A DNA stretch of 6,974 nt from Candidatus Poribacteria bacterium (GCA_027625215.1 JAQBWJ010000114.1:1-6974); one strand, 5' to 3'; counted from the first letter of the stretch, positions 1 to 5,920 are shown. A program made the numbers and translations. Notes: generated by a model from the sequence alone, not told the origin.

Positions 1-3000
1 TGCCCGATCGCCGGTCAGTTTCGCGCAAAGCGAATGGAACGCCTCCGTATCCATCCCTGCCGCTTCGAGACCGTTTAACACGGTGGCGACGGTTCCGGCA
101 AAGTATGCGGGAAGCGGATTGTGTTGCTGTTGAACCAACATATCGAGCGCCTGCCGGAACACCTGGATCGCCATCTCACCGGAACCGCGCGCGAGATGGA
201 GCAACCCTTTCAACATCAAGGGCTTCACGGGCGTACGCGGGGTGTTGTCGTGGCATTTGATCGCATTGTCCAGATGGGCTTCGCACTCGTCGTAGTCGCC
301 CAGCGTGAACGAGATCGTCGCCAAATCTTCCGATGCGAACGCTTCGTGAATCTTGCTGCCGTTCGCTTTGGATGCGTCGACCGTAAGAGATAGATACTCC
401 GCCGCCTGATCGAATTTGCCCAACGCCAGCATCGTTTGACCCAGTCGCAGGAGGCACCAGTTCTGCTGCGTATTGCCCATCTCCTCGAACTTTCGACGCG
501 CTTCGGTGAGGCGGTACAACGCGTCGGTCAGATTGCCCTGACAGATCAGAAGATATCCCTTGTGCAGGAGCACTTCCGCCAGCGCCTTAAGGTCATGCTC
601 CTTCTCAGCATGATGGTGCAGGCGATCAATGATGTGCCACGCCTTTTTCATGTCGTTGAAATGGGATGCGCGCATCCACGAAATCGTCGTATAGGCGTTT
701 CGGAGATCAGGCGAATACGGCAAATGCTCCAGATTTTCTTCCACTCGGAACATCAATTTGTGATACGCCTGCGTATCCCCTTTGGCGTTGAGGTACCCTT
801 GCGCCAGCAACAGGTTCATGAGAGCGCATTCGACCGATTGTTCGTCTTCGACGAGAGCGATGCCCGCCTCGCTGATCTCCACCACTTCGTCGTACCGGTT
901 CTGCCACGCAAGCACCTGACCGAGCCAGTAGTAGAAGGGGACAAGATTGCGTCCACGGCGTTCGTCGCTGAGGCGCATCTCGTTCACCAGGTTGATCCCT
1001 TCACGGAACGCTTCTTCTGCCGCCGCAATGTCGCCGATGGCGAAGTAGGCACGTCCCAACCCTTTGCGCGCGCGGATCGCAAACCATCGCCAACTCGGGT
1101 AGGTACGTAGGTCCATCCGTTCAAGTCGCTCCAACGCGTTCGTGAAGAACTGAATCTCCATAGTTCCCGGCGCAATCCAGTACGTCTCTTCTCCGGCTTT
1201 GATTTGGTACTCGACGGCTTTCCGGTCGTTGTGGCTGCGAAGGTAGTGGCGCGCGACCTCTATCGACCGCTTGCCCGAATTGACATCTTCCTCTAGCGCT
1301 TCGGCGATCCGTTCGTGTAGTCTGGCGCTCTCGTGTTCGGGAATCGACGTGTAGAGCGCCTCCCAATGGATATCGTGGAATGAGTAGGTTTGATCAAGGA
1401 GATTGTCGAGATTGATGTACCGTCGGCGTTCGAGGTCGTTGATGATGTCGGTCAGTTCTTCGCCCGGATCGTCCCGAACACCGGCAAGCATCTGACGCAA
1501 TAGTTGGACCGAGAACGTTCGCCCGATCACGGCGGCGTGTTTGAGAATGAGTCGTTCCTCGGTGTTCAGCGCGTGATAGCGCGCCAATACGATGCGTTGC
1601 AACGATTCGGGCACATCCGCAGGAACCGGGTCGGCGGCAAAACTCCATTGGTCGTCATCGAGGCAGATGCGGTCACTGTCCCGCAACGAGCGGACCAGTT
1701 CCTTCGTGTAGAACGGGATGCCGCGACATTTTTCCCAAACGACATCGGTGACACGAGGATCCACTTTACCTTGAAGGACATCGGCGATCAGTTGGTCGTT
1801 CTCCTCCCGGAGCAGCGGTTGTAGGTGGAACGCGACATGGCGTCTCTGCCACTTCGCCGTCAGCCGTTGCAATAGCGCAACGCATCGTTCGCCGACTTTG
1901 CCTTCGGGTCGGGACGTCATCACGACGAACAGTTTGCCTGCTTCCATCGCTTGATCGCTCAACAAAAGGTGCGTCAACAGGTCAATCGACACATCGAACG
2001 AAAGATGGAGATCTTCGAGAATGACGAGCGTCGGTCGGCGGCTGATCAGCGGCACGAAGACGGTCTCGAAGATGCGCGTTCCGTGGTACATCGCTTCCTG
2101 CCAGCTCTGCATCGTCCAACGGTTGTCGCCCGAACCCTTATGGTTCACCATCAACTCGACCAGCGCGGCTTTCGCAGGATGGATTTGATCCTCCGTAAAC
2201 CCTAAACGTTGCAGAGATTGTGTCACCTCTTCCTCGGAGGTCGGGCTTCCCAACAGACGCGTTATCAGGGGGTACAGTACTCCGTGTTCGCCAGCGCGAA
2301 CTTCGAGATACAGAAGGTTCTCCGTCGATTGAGCGAGCGTCTTGAACTCGGTGACGAGTCGGGATTTGCCAACCCCACCGCCGCCCATCAGGGAGGCGGA
2401 ACCGCCTTGCCCATTGTTGTTGACCCATTCGAACGTCTCAACAAGCTGCGAAAGCTCATGGGATCGACCGATGAGGTCCAATGCCGACACATGATGTTCG
2501 AACGAGGGCTGATGTGTGACTCGGTACGCAACAGGAGGACTCTGTATCGGTGTGAGCTCGAAGCGCGCGCTGAGCTCGGTATGCATTGACGTACCGGCGA
2601 CGACTTCGTCCCAATCGGCATGTTCGGACAGACGTTCGGTGTCTCGCACGACCATGCCGCAGATCGCGAATTCACCCCAAGTTGTTTGAGCGATGTATGC
2701 CTTGCCGCTGTCTGCCGCTACTTTGGTTCGAACGCACGAATCGATGTTCTGGATGACAAATGCAGCCTCCACCGCGTGGATTGGATCGTCTTCCAACACG
2801 TTGGGCAGTCCGAAAACGATCAGGATGCCTGTACCCTGAAGAAATCGGTCGATGCGCCCGTTGTGTTCCTTAATGACCCGGAACAGTTCCGATGTAAACT
2901 CCGAAACATCGTCCTCTGTGAGGTCTTCTTCGTTTAGTGTGAGATGAAGCAAACTGACCGGGCGCGTTCCTCCAACCACGTCATCCAGTACCAGCCCGAT

Positions 3001-3072
3001 CTCCGAAATGTGTTGCAGCAGTTCGCGTTTGAACTGCGCTCCCACAGGCGTGTTCCTAGCCGCGTTCGGCAT
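1..3072 (-). CDS. Pseudo-cyclase / STAND ATPase / TPR regulatory protein (C-terminus cut by window edge)
   Basis: Seen: from the ATG at 3072-3070 the frame is open for 1024 codons to base 1. Start choice: AGGAGA lies 8 nt upstream, and an in-frame TAG lies upstream at 3138-3136. Residues about 37-180 align with class III nucleotide cyclase domains (HNGRIDRF at 70-77, IVFG at 85-88, EDDP at 94-97, AVEAA at 100-104). Residues about 200-600 form a P-loop ATPase of the kind found in adenylate-cyclase/LuxR-type STAND proteins: Walker A GGGGVGKS at 230-237, Walker B LVILEDLH at 349-356, MTSRPE at 385-390, then IPFYTKELVRSL near 452-463. Residues about 665 to the edge hold TPR-like helix pairs (about 668-700, 713-743, 831-864, 871-902, 911-940, 951-982). 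Known: such proteins are usually soluble signalling ATPases that oligomerise on ligand binding. Odd: the cyclase metal aspartates are replaced (T45, T81), so cyclic nucleotide synthesis is unlikely. No DNA-binding domain is visible in the part present. The domain architecture is confident; the biological role is unknown. Confidence 0.9.
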   Translation of the reverse strand, partial: MPNAARNTPVGAQFKRELLQHISEIGLVLDDVVGGTRPVSLLHLTLNEEDLTEDDVSEFTSELFRVIKEHNGRIDRFLQGTGILIVFGLPNVLEDDPIHAVEAAFVIQNIDSCVRTKVAADSGKAYIAQTTWGEFAICGMVVRDTERLSEHADWDEVVAGTSMHTELSARFELTPIQSPPVAYRVTHQPSFEHHVSALDLIGRSHELSQLVETFEWVNNNGQGGSASLMGGGGVGKSRLVTEFKTLAQSTENLLYLEVRAGEHGVLYPLITRLLGSPTSEEEVTQSLQRLGFTEDQIHPAKAALVELMVNHKGSGDNRWTMQSWQEAMYHGTRIFETVFVPLISRRPTLVILEDLHLSFDVSIDLLTHLLLSDQAMEAGKLFVVMTSRPEGKVGERCVALLQRLTAKWQRRHVAFHLQPLLREENDQLIADVLQGKVDPRVTDVVWEKCRGIPFYTKELVRSLRDSDRICLDDDQWSFAADPVPADVPESLQRIVLARYHALNTEERLILKHAAVIGRTFSVQLLRQMLAGVRDDPGEELTDIINDLERRRYINLDNLLDQTYSFHDIHWEALYTSIPEHESARLHERIAEALEEDVNSGKRSIEVARHYLRSHNDRKAVEYQIKAGEETYWIAPGTMEIQFFTNALERLERMDLRTYPSWRWFAIRARKGLGRAYFAIGDIAAAEEAFREGINLVNEMRLSDERRGRNLVPFYYWLGQVLAWQNRYDEVVEISEAGIALVEDEQSVECALMNLLLAQGYLNAKGDTQAYHKLMFRVEENLEHLPYSPDLRNAYTTISWMRASHFNDMKKAWHIIDRLHHHAEKEHDLKALAEVLLHKGYLLICQGNLTDALYRLTEARRKFEEMGNTQQNWCLLRLGQTMLALGKFDQAAEYLSLTVDASKANGSKIHEAFASEDLATISFTLGDYDECEAHLDNAIKCHDNTPRTPVKPLMLKGLLHLARGSGEMAIQVFRQALDMLVQQQHNPLPAYFAGTVATVLNGLEAAGMDTEAFHSLCAKLTGDRA

Positions 3073-3080
3073 CTTTAAAG

Positions 3081-3086
3081 TCTCCT
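3081..3086 (-). promoter_or_regulatory. Shine-Dalgarno site of the pseudo-cyclase/STAND gene
   Basis: On the minus strand this reads AGGAGA, 8 nt before the ATG at 3072-3070. It fixes the start of the large minus-strand gene. Upstream of it the frame closes at 3138-3136. Confidence 0.8.
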
Positions 3087-3087
3087 G

Positions 3088-3103
3088 CTGCGTTTGAACG
3101 CAG
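3088..3103. promoter_or_regulatory. 16-bp palindrome next to the ribosome binding site (candidate operator or leader hairpin)
   Basis: CTGCGTTTGAACGCAG has perfect 7-bp arms around a 2-base centre and ends one base upstream of the Shine-Dalgarno site of the minus-strand gene. As DNA it has the symmetry of a dimeric repressor site. As RNA it could form a 6-bp stem with a tetraloop beside the ribosome binding site. The symmetry is seen directly; either regulatory role is inferred and no regulator family is recognised. Confidence 0.5.
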
Positions 3104-3108
3104 ATCGT

Positions 3109-3146
3109 AATTGCACCTGCAATATACAATTGCACCTACAATATAC
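3109..3146. repeat. Two tandem 19-nt direct repeats containing an inverted element
   Basis: The units AATTGCACCTGCAATATAC (3109-3127) and AATTGCACCTACAATATAC (3128-3146) differ at one base. The junction forms the symmetrical element TGCAAT-n5-ATTGCA (3118-3134). The first unit also contains TTGCA-CC-TGCAA (3111-3122). The block is flanked by the direct repeat CAGATCG (3101-3107 and 3146-3152). It lies 37-74 bases upstream of the minus-strand ATG, where a promoter and operators are expected. On the minus strand each unit carries TATATT, which could serve as a -10 box, but no well-spaced -35 partner was found. Repeated transcription factor sites are the likeliest reading; this is inferred. Confidence 0.6.
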
Positions 3147-3472
3147 AGATCGAACAACACAATCCGTAGCCAAGACTTATTCACGAAACAGCAAAAATCG
3201 CGCCAACAACAGGTGTTGGATCGAATCCGCATGGTTCGCCCTAAAACCACGCCAAATGTGGCTTGTCGCGATTTCATACTTGGTTTCGTGTCGGTGTCTC
3301 GTCCGGTGTCCACTGAATCCATGAGGATACACTCACCCAACGTCACGCCTACCGAAGTCGACACTGATGGGTCTCGACAGACGCCGAGAAGTGGGATTTG
3401 AAGCGATCCCCTCAATCCTCATCGGACGCGCCGCGCGACTGGCACGACCGCGCCCGTATCGTTCAATTTCAA

Positions 3473-3487
3473 GTGACTTCAAGTCAC
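3473..3487. promoter_or_regulatory. 15-bp inverted repeat (candidate operator for the yvcK operon)
   Basis: GTGACTT-C-AAGTCAC has perfect 7-bp arms around one central base. It overlaps two near-identical direct copies, TTCAAGTGAC and TTCAAGTCAC (starting at 3469 and 3478). It lies about 190 bases upstream of the yvcK start codon. Its size and centre suit a dimeric regulator site, but no promoter hexamers could be placed with confidence beside it. Confidence 0.35.
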
Positions 3488-3522
3488 GTAGTTGGCGGGG
3501 ATATCCAATGTAGTTTTCACAT

Positions 3523-3552
3523 ACACGCACGGCAGCAGTTGCCGTGTGGTGT
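3523..3552 (+). other. Hairpin in the presumed yvcK leader
   Basis: CACGGCA (3528-3534) and TGCCGTG (3540-3546) are perfect 7-bp arms around a 5-base loop. ACAC (3523-3526) and GTGT (3549-3552) can extend the stem past a small internal loop. No T-tract follows, so a simple intrinsic terminator is unlikely. Its outer right arm overlaps the left arm of the larger 17-bp inverted repeat, so the two extended structures would compete for 3548-3552. Confidence 0.45.
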
Positions 3553-3632
3553 AGCGTACGAGTCAACTGAGTCGTTCATCACGGCTCGTACCCAAAAACT
3601 GAGCAAGGTCTCGGGGACTCGTGCGCTACGCC
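3548..3632 (+). other. Long imperfect hairpin, 17-bp stem, in the presumed yvcK 5' leader
   Basis: Bases 3548-3564 (GGTGTAGCGTACGAGTC) pair with 3616-3632 (GACTCGTGCGCTACGCC) over 17 positions, enclosing 51 bases. Fifteen pairs are Watson-Crick. The other two (T3550 with G3630, T3557 with G3623) are G.U wobbles in plus-strand RNA but would be A.C mismatches in minus-strand RNA. That points to a functional plus-strand transcript, the yvcK leader. Inside the loop CTCGTAC (3585-3591) can pair instead with GTACGAG (3556-3562), and AACTGAG occurs twice (3565-3571, 3597-3603). The right arm ends 25 bases before the yvcK ribosome binding site. No known riboswitch class was recognised. A cis-regulatory RNA is likely but unproven; a small ncRNA or relic of a hairpin element is possible. 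Confidence 0.5.
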
Positions 3633-3638
3633 CTTACG

Positions 3639-3660
3639 TCCTCATGATGTAATCATTGGA
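3639..3660 (+). promoter_or_regulatory. Small hairpin overlapping the yvcK Shine-Dalgarno site
   Basis: ATGAT (3644-3648) and ATCAT (3652-3656) form a 5-bp stem with a 3-base loop. Beyond a 2/1 internal loop TCC (3639-3641) can pair with GGA (3658-3660), which is part of the ribosome binding site. Folding would therefore hide the site. The stem is short and A/T-rich, so this is a modest prediction. Confidence 0.3.
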
Positions 3661-3661
3661 G
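3658..3661 (+). promoter_or_regulatory. Shine-Dalgarno site of yvcK
   Basis: GGAG lies 8 nt before the ATG at 3670. It supports that start over downstream alternatives and leaves 15 residues before the conserved nucleotide-binding glycine motif. Confidence 0.7.
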
Positions 3662-3669
3662 TTCTCGAT

Positions 3670-4854
3670 ATGTCCTCTCTTCCCTCTCATCACGCCTCAC
3701 AGGATGTCGTATGCATCGGCGGTGGTACGGGACTGTCGACGTTGTTGCACGGCATCAAACAGTATGCCTCGGTGAACCGGGATACCTGTCCGTTCAACAT
3801 CGACCGCCTTACCGCCATCGTCGCGGTGTCCGATGACGGCGGTAGCTCCGGCAGACTGATCGATGAGTTCGGCGTCCTGCCTCCCGGAGATATCCGCAAC
3901 TGTCTGGTGGCGCTTGCGGACGAACGAGAGTTGGTCAGCCAACTGTTCAGCTACCGTTTCCATACGAACGGTTCGCTTCACGGGCATAGCATCGGCAACC
4001 TGCTGCTGGTCGCGCTGTCCGATCTGTTTGGTACGTTCCCAAAAGCAGTACATGAAGCCGCGCGCGTGTTGGCGGTGCGCGGCAACATCCTTCCTGTGAC
4101 GGCGGAACCAATCATGCTGTGCGCCGAACTGGAGGACGGAGACGTCGTATGCGGCGAATCCGAGATTCCGAAACGTGTGAATCGGTCGCCGATCCGCCGC
4201 GTATTTCTCGCGCGACGCGGCAACGATAATGTCCCTCAACCCGATGATTCGATCCGAGCGTTGCCGGAGGTGATCAAGGCGATTGAGAAAGCGGACGTGA
4301 TCTTCGTCGGTCCGGGCAGTCTCTTCACGAGCATCCTACCCAACTTCGTCGTACCGGGCGTCGCCGAAGCGTTGGAACGATCCGAAGCGATAAAGATCTA
4401 CATTAGTAATGTGATGGTGGAACCCGGAGAGACGGACGACTTCACCGTCAGCGACCACATCAGGGCGATTCGATGCCACGCCCGCGTCGACTTCGACTAT
4501 GTGCTGGTCAACAACCGCACCGCGTCGAGGGAACTTCTGTCACAGTACGGACTCGTGTTGTCCCGGTTCGGGCGCGAGATTCCCCGCCGCAACGTTCAGG
4601 TCATGTACGATCCGCGCGTTGATTCGCTTGCTCCAGAACAAATCCTCGCCACCGATCTCATCAGCGAAGTCGATGTGCACGATCACAACGGTACCCGCCG
4701 TGCCATTCGCCACGATCCCGAAAAAACGGTGCGCGCACTGGTGAAACTCCTCACCAGGCGAGACGAACGATCCGTTTCCGCGCGTGAAGACCAGTGGCAG
4801 TTGGTTAACAACCTCCGCACACCGGTCATTTCTTCCGCAAGCGCAACGGACTAA
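3670..4854 (+). CDS. yvcK: YvcK/CofD-superfamily protein (gluconeogenesis and cell-wall regulator)
   Basis: This 394-residue cytoplasmic protein belongs to the YvcK branch of the CofD (2-phospho-lactate transferase-like) superfamily. Visible signatures are IGGGTGLS at 16-23, AVSDDGGSSGRL at 52-63, PPGDIRNCL at 71-79, HGHSIGNLLL at 104-113, VGPGSLFTSILPN at 213-225 and SNVMVEPGETDDFTVSDHI at 246-264. Known: in Bacillus subtilis YvcK is needed for growth on gluconeogenic carbon sources, influences PBP1 placement and cell shape, and has been reported to bind UDP-GlcNAc. No transferase activity is established for this branch. The usual partners rapZ/yvcJ and whiA are not upstream here; instead an MraY/WecA-like gene follows after 19 bases. 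The protein is longer than the roughly 320-residue Bacillus protein, with extra hydrophilic sequence at the C-terminus (about 365-394) that shows no motif. The leader upstream is unusually rich in inverted repeats. Family assignment is firm; the exact role here is inferred. Confidence 0.95.
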   Translation: MSSLPSHHASQDVVCIGGGTGLSTLLHGIKQYASVNRDTCPFNIDRLTAIVAVSDDGGSSGRLIDEFGVLPPGDIRNCLVALADERELVSQLFSYRFHTNGSLHGHSIGNLLLVALSDLFGTFPKAVHEAARVLAVRGNILPVTAEPIMLCAELEDGDVVCGESEIPKRVNRSPIRRVFLARRGNDNVPQPDDSIRALPEVIKAIEKADVIFVGPGSLFTSILPNFVVPGVAEALERSEAIKIYISNVMVEPGETDDFTVSDHIRAIRCHARVDFDYVLVNNRTASRELLSQYGLVLSRFGREIPRRNVQVMYDPRVDSLAPEQILATDLISEVDVHDHNGTRRAIRHDPEKTVRALVKLLTRRDERSVSAREDQWQLVNNLRTPVISSASATD

Positions 4855-4858
4855 CAAT

Positions 4859-4864
4859 GGGGGG
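4859..4864 (+). promoter_or_regulatory. G-rich ribosome binding site that fixes the start of the MraY/WecA-like gene
   Basis: Six consecutive G bases lie 9 nt before the ATG at 4874. The same frame can be extended upstream to an ATG at 4784, but that would overlap the end of yvcK by 71 bases and add a hydrophilic 30-residue stretch absent from the family. Only the 4874 start places a membrane segment at the N-terminus. Confidence 0.6.
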
Positions 4865-4873
4865 TGTCCATTC

Positions 4874-5920
4874 ATGAGTATCGACCAGGATCACATCGTC
4901 ATTGCCGCTGCGACCTTCGCGATATCCGTCGGCGTATGCGAACTGACTCGGCGCGTCAGCCATCGCTACAGACTCCTCGACTTCGGGAGCGATCACAGCC
5001 TTCATCTGACACCGACACCAGTGATCGGCGGCATTGGAGTCCTCACGGCATTTCTCGGAGGCACTTTTCTGTTGGCAATGGTCTCGGACGGACTCACCGC
5101 TGCGAACGGCGGGCTACTGGTTGCTCTTCTACTCGTTGCGGCGGGCGGGTTCGTGGACGACATCCGCGGACTCAGCCCGTTTCAAAAAATCGCCGTACAC
5201 ACGATAGCGGGGGCCATCTTTCTCTTCACCAATTCACCCGGAACGCTGCCGTTTTCGTGGGCGCACAGTGAATCGACGGTGGTGACGACCGTCTATATGA
5301 TCGGCTCGCTCGCGTGGATCATCGGGATGACGAACGCATTGAACCTGATTGATGGGGTCGATTCGCTCGCGGCGGGGTTTACGATGACCGTTGCCGCTGG
5401 TCTGGGCATCGCCGCATTGATGGGAGGCGAATCGTCAAACGCCTTGCTGCTCGGCGTACTACTGATCTCCGTCGCTGGTTTCCTGCCGTTCAACCTCCCG
5501 GCGCCGCGCGCGCGAATGTTCATGGGCGACACGGGTGCGCTGTCGGCGGGCTTCTTGGTTGCGGCATTTTCTTTGCGGGTTTCGTTTGCGGAAGGGGTTG
5601 GGCTTGAGCGGTACCTGCTCCCGTTCATCGTGTTGAGCCTGCCGATTTTTGACGTGCTCGCAGCGATCCACCGTCGTCGAGGTGACTGGTCGCAGGCGGA
5701 CCGGGAGCATATCCACCATCGGCTCATCCGTAAGTTCGGGTGGAGCCCGCGTCGCACCGCCGCCACATTGGTCGGAACGAGCGCGGGGATGGCGGCTCTC
5801 GCGTCGCTTGCCGTGTGGCTGAAACTCCCATGGATGACCGTCGCGCTAATTCCGGCGAGTTTCGGGACATGGTGGCTGTTCTACACTCACGGATTCGCTC
5901 GTCGCAGAGTACGCCTATAA
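4874..5920 (+). CDS. MraY/WecA/TagO-family polyprenyl-phosphate sugar-1-phosphate transferase
   Basis: This 348-residue integral membrane enzyme has about ten to eleven hydrophobic segments. Family role: transfer of a sugar-1-phosphate, usually GlcNAc-1-P from UDP-GlcNAc, to undecaprenyl phosphate on the cytoplasmic face, the first step of teichoic acid, O-antigen or capsule-type glycan synthesis. Visible catalytic motifs are VDDIRGLSP at 94-102 (paired Asp 95/96), NALNLIDGVDSLA at 154-166, RMFMGDTGALSAG at 214-226 and REHIHHRLI at 277-285 (the HIHH box). This pattern fits WecA/TagO better than MraY itself, which uses UDP-MurNAc-pentapeptide. Odd: the N-terminal box, usually written D-x-P-x-x-R-K-x-H, reads DFGSDHSLH (36-44), keeping the first Asp and the His but lacking Arg-Lys. 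It starts 19 bases after yvcK and ends 17 bases before a glycosyltransferase gene, so the three are probably co-transcribed. The sugar is inferred, not shown. Confidence 0.93.
   Translation: MSIDQDHIVIAAATFAISVGVCELTRRVSHRYRLLDFGSDHSLHLTPTPVIGGIGVLTAFLGGTFLLAMVSDGLTAANGGLLVALLLVAAGGFVDDIRGLSPFQKIAVHTIAGAIFLFTNSPGTLPFSWAHSESTVVTTVYMIGSLAWIIGMTNALNLIDGVDSLAAGFTMTVAAGLGIAALMGGESSNALLLGVLLISVAGFLPFNLPAPRARMFMGDTGALSAGFLVAAFSLRVSFAEGVGLERYLLPFIVLSLPIFDVLAAIHRRRGDWSQADREHIHHRLIRKFGWSPRRTAATLVGTSAGMAALASLAVWLKLPWMTVALIPASFGTWWLFYTHGFARRRVRL

Larger units (their letters stand above)
3073..3669. other. Divergent intergenic control region, no supported gene
   Basis: These 597 bases separate the divergent pseudo-cyclase/STAND and yvcK genes. 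No reading frame here has family features, a convincing ribosome binding site or a composition like its neighbours. The left end (3081-3152) carries the symmetrical elements of the minus-strand gene. The middle (about 3153-3470) shows only weak 4-5 bp inverted repeats, such as GGGAT/ATCCC at 3393-3410 and TCTCG/CGAGA at 3372-3389, and no clear promoter. The right end (3473-3661) carries several stronger inverted repeats that probably belong to the yvcK promoter and leader. Confidence 0.7.

Noticed and set aside
436..1110. 224-codon plus-strand frame opposite the large gene
   Set aside because: It is antisense to the TPR-like region of the 1024-codon minus-strand gene, whose protein has clear family features. 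The opposite strand stays open only because of G+C-rich codon use.
3109..3146. Considered as a minimal CRISPR array
   Set aside because: The two 19-nt copies are directly tandem with no spacer between them and no cas gene is present.
3056..3415. 119-codon minus-strand reading frame across the intergenic region
   Set aside because: It overlaps the start of the large minus-strand gene in another frame, is unusually rich in Cys, matches no family and lacks a good ribosome binding site. The region is better explained as regulatory DNA.
3523..3552. Hairpin considered as an intrinsic terminator
   Set aside because: No run of T follows on either side, and it lies upstream of, not downstream of, a plus-strand gene.
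3548..3632. Considered as a tRNA or a transposon end pair
   Set aside because: There is no cloverleaf, T-arm or CCA-like end. The repeat has no flanking target duplication and no transposase is nearby.
3398..3652. 84-codon plus-strand frame just upstream of yvcK
   Set aside because: It runs through the inverted repeats of the presumed leader, has no ribosome binding site or recognisable motif, and its composition is arbitrary.
3697..4239. 180-codon minus-strand frame opposite yvcK
   Set aside because: It is an antisense shadow of the conserved N-terminal half of YvcK, with no motif of its own.
4784..4873. Upstream ATG at 4784 as start of the MraY/WecA-like gene
   Set aside because: It would overlap yvcK by 71 bases and add a hydrophilic leader unlike the family, while the 4874 ATG has a G-rich ribosome binding site 9 nt upstream.
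5293..5766. 157-codon minus-strand frame opposite the MraY/WecA-like gene
   Set aside because: It is antisense to the catalytic core of a clearly conserved membrane enzyme; its Arg/Pro/Ser-rich translation is typical of a shadow frame.
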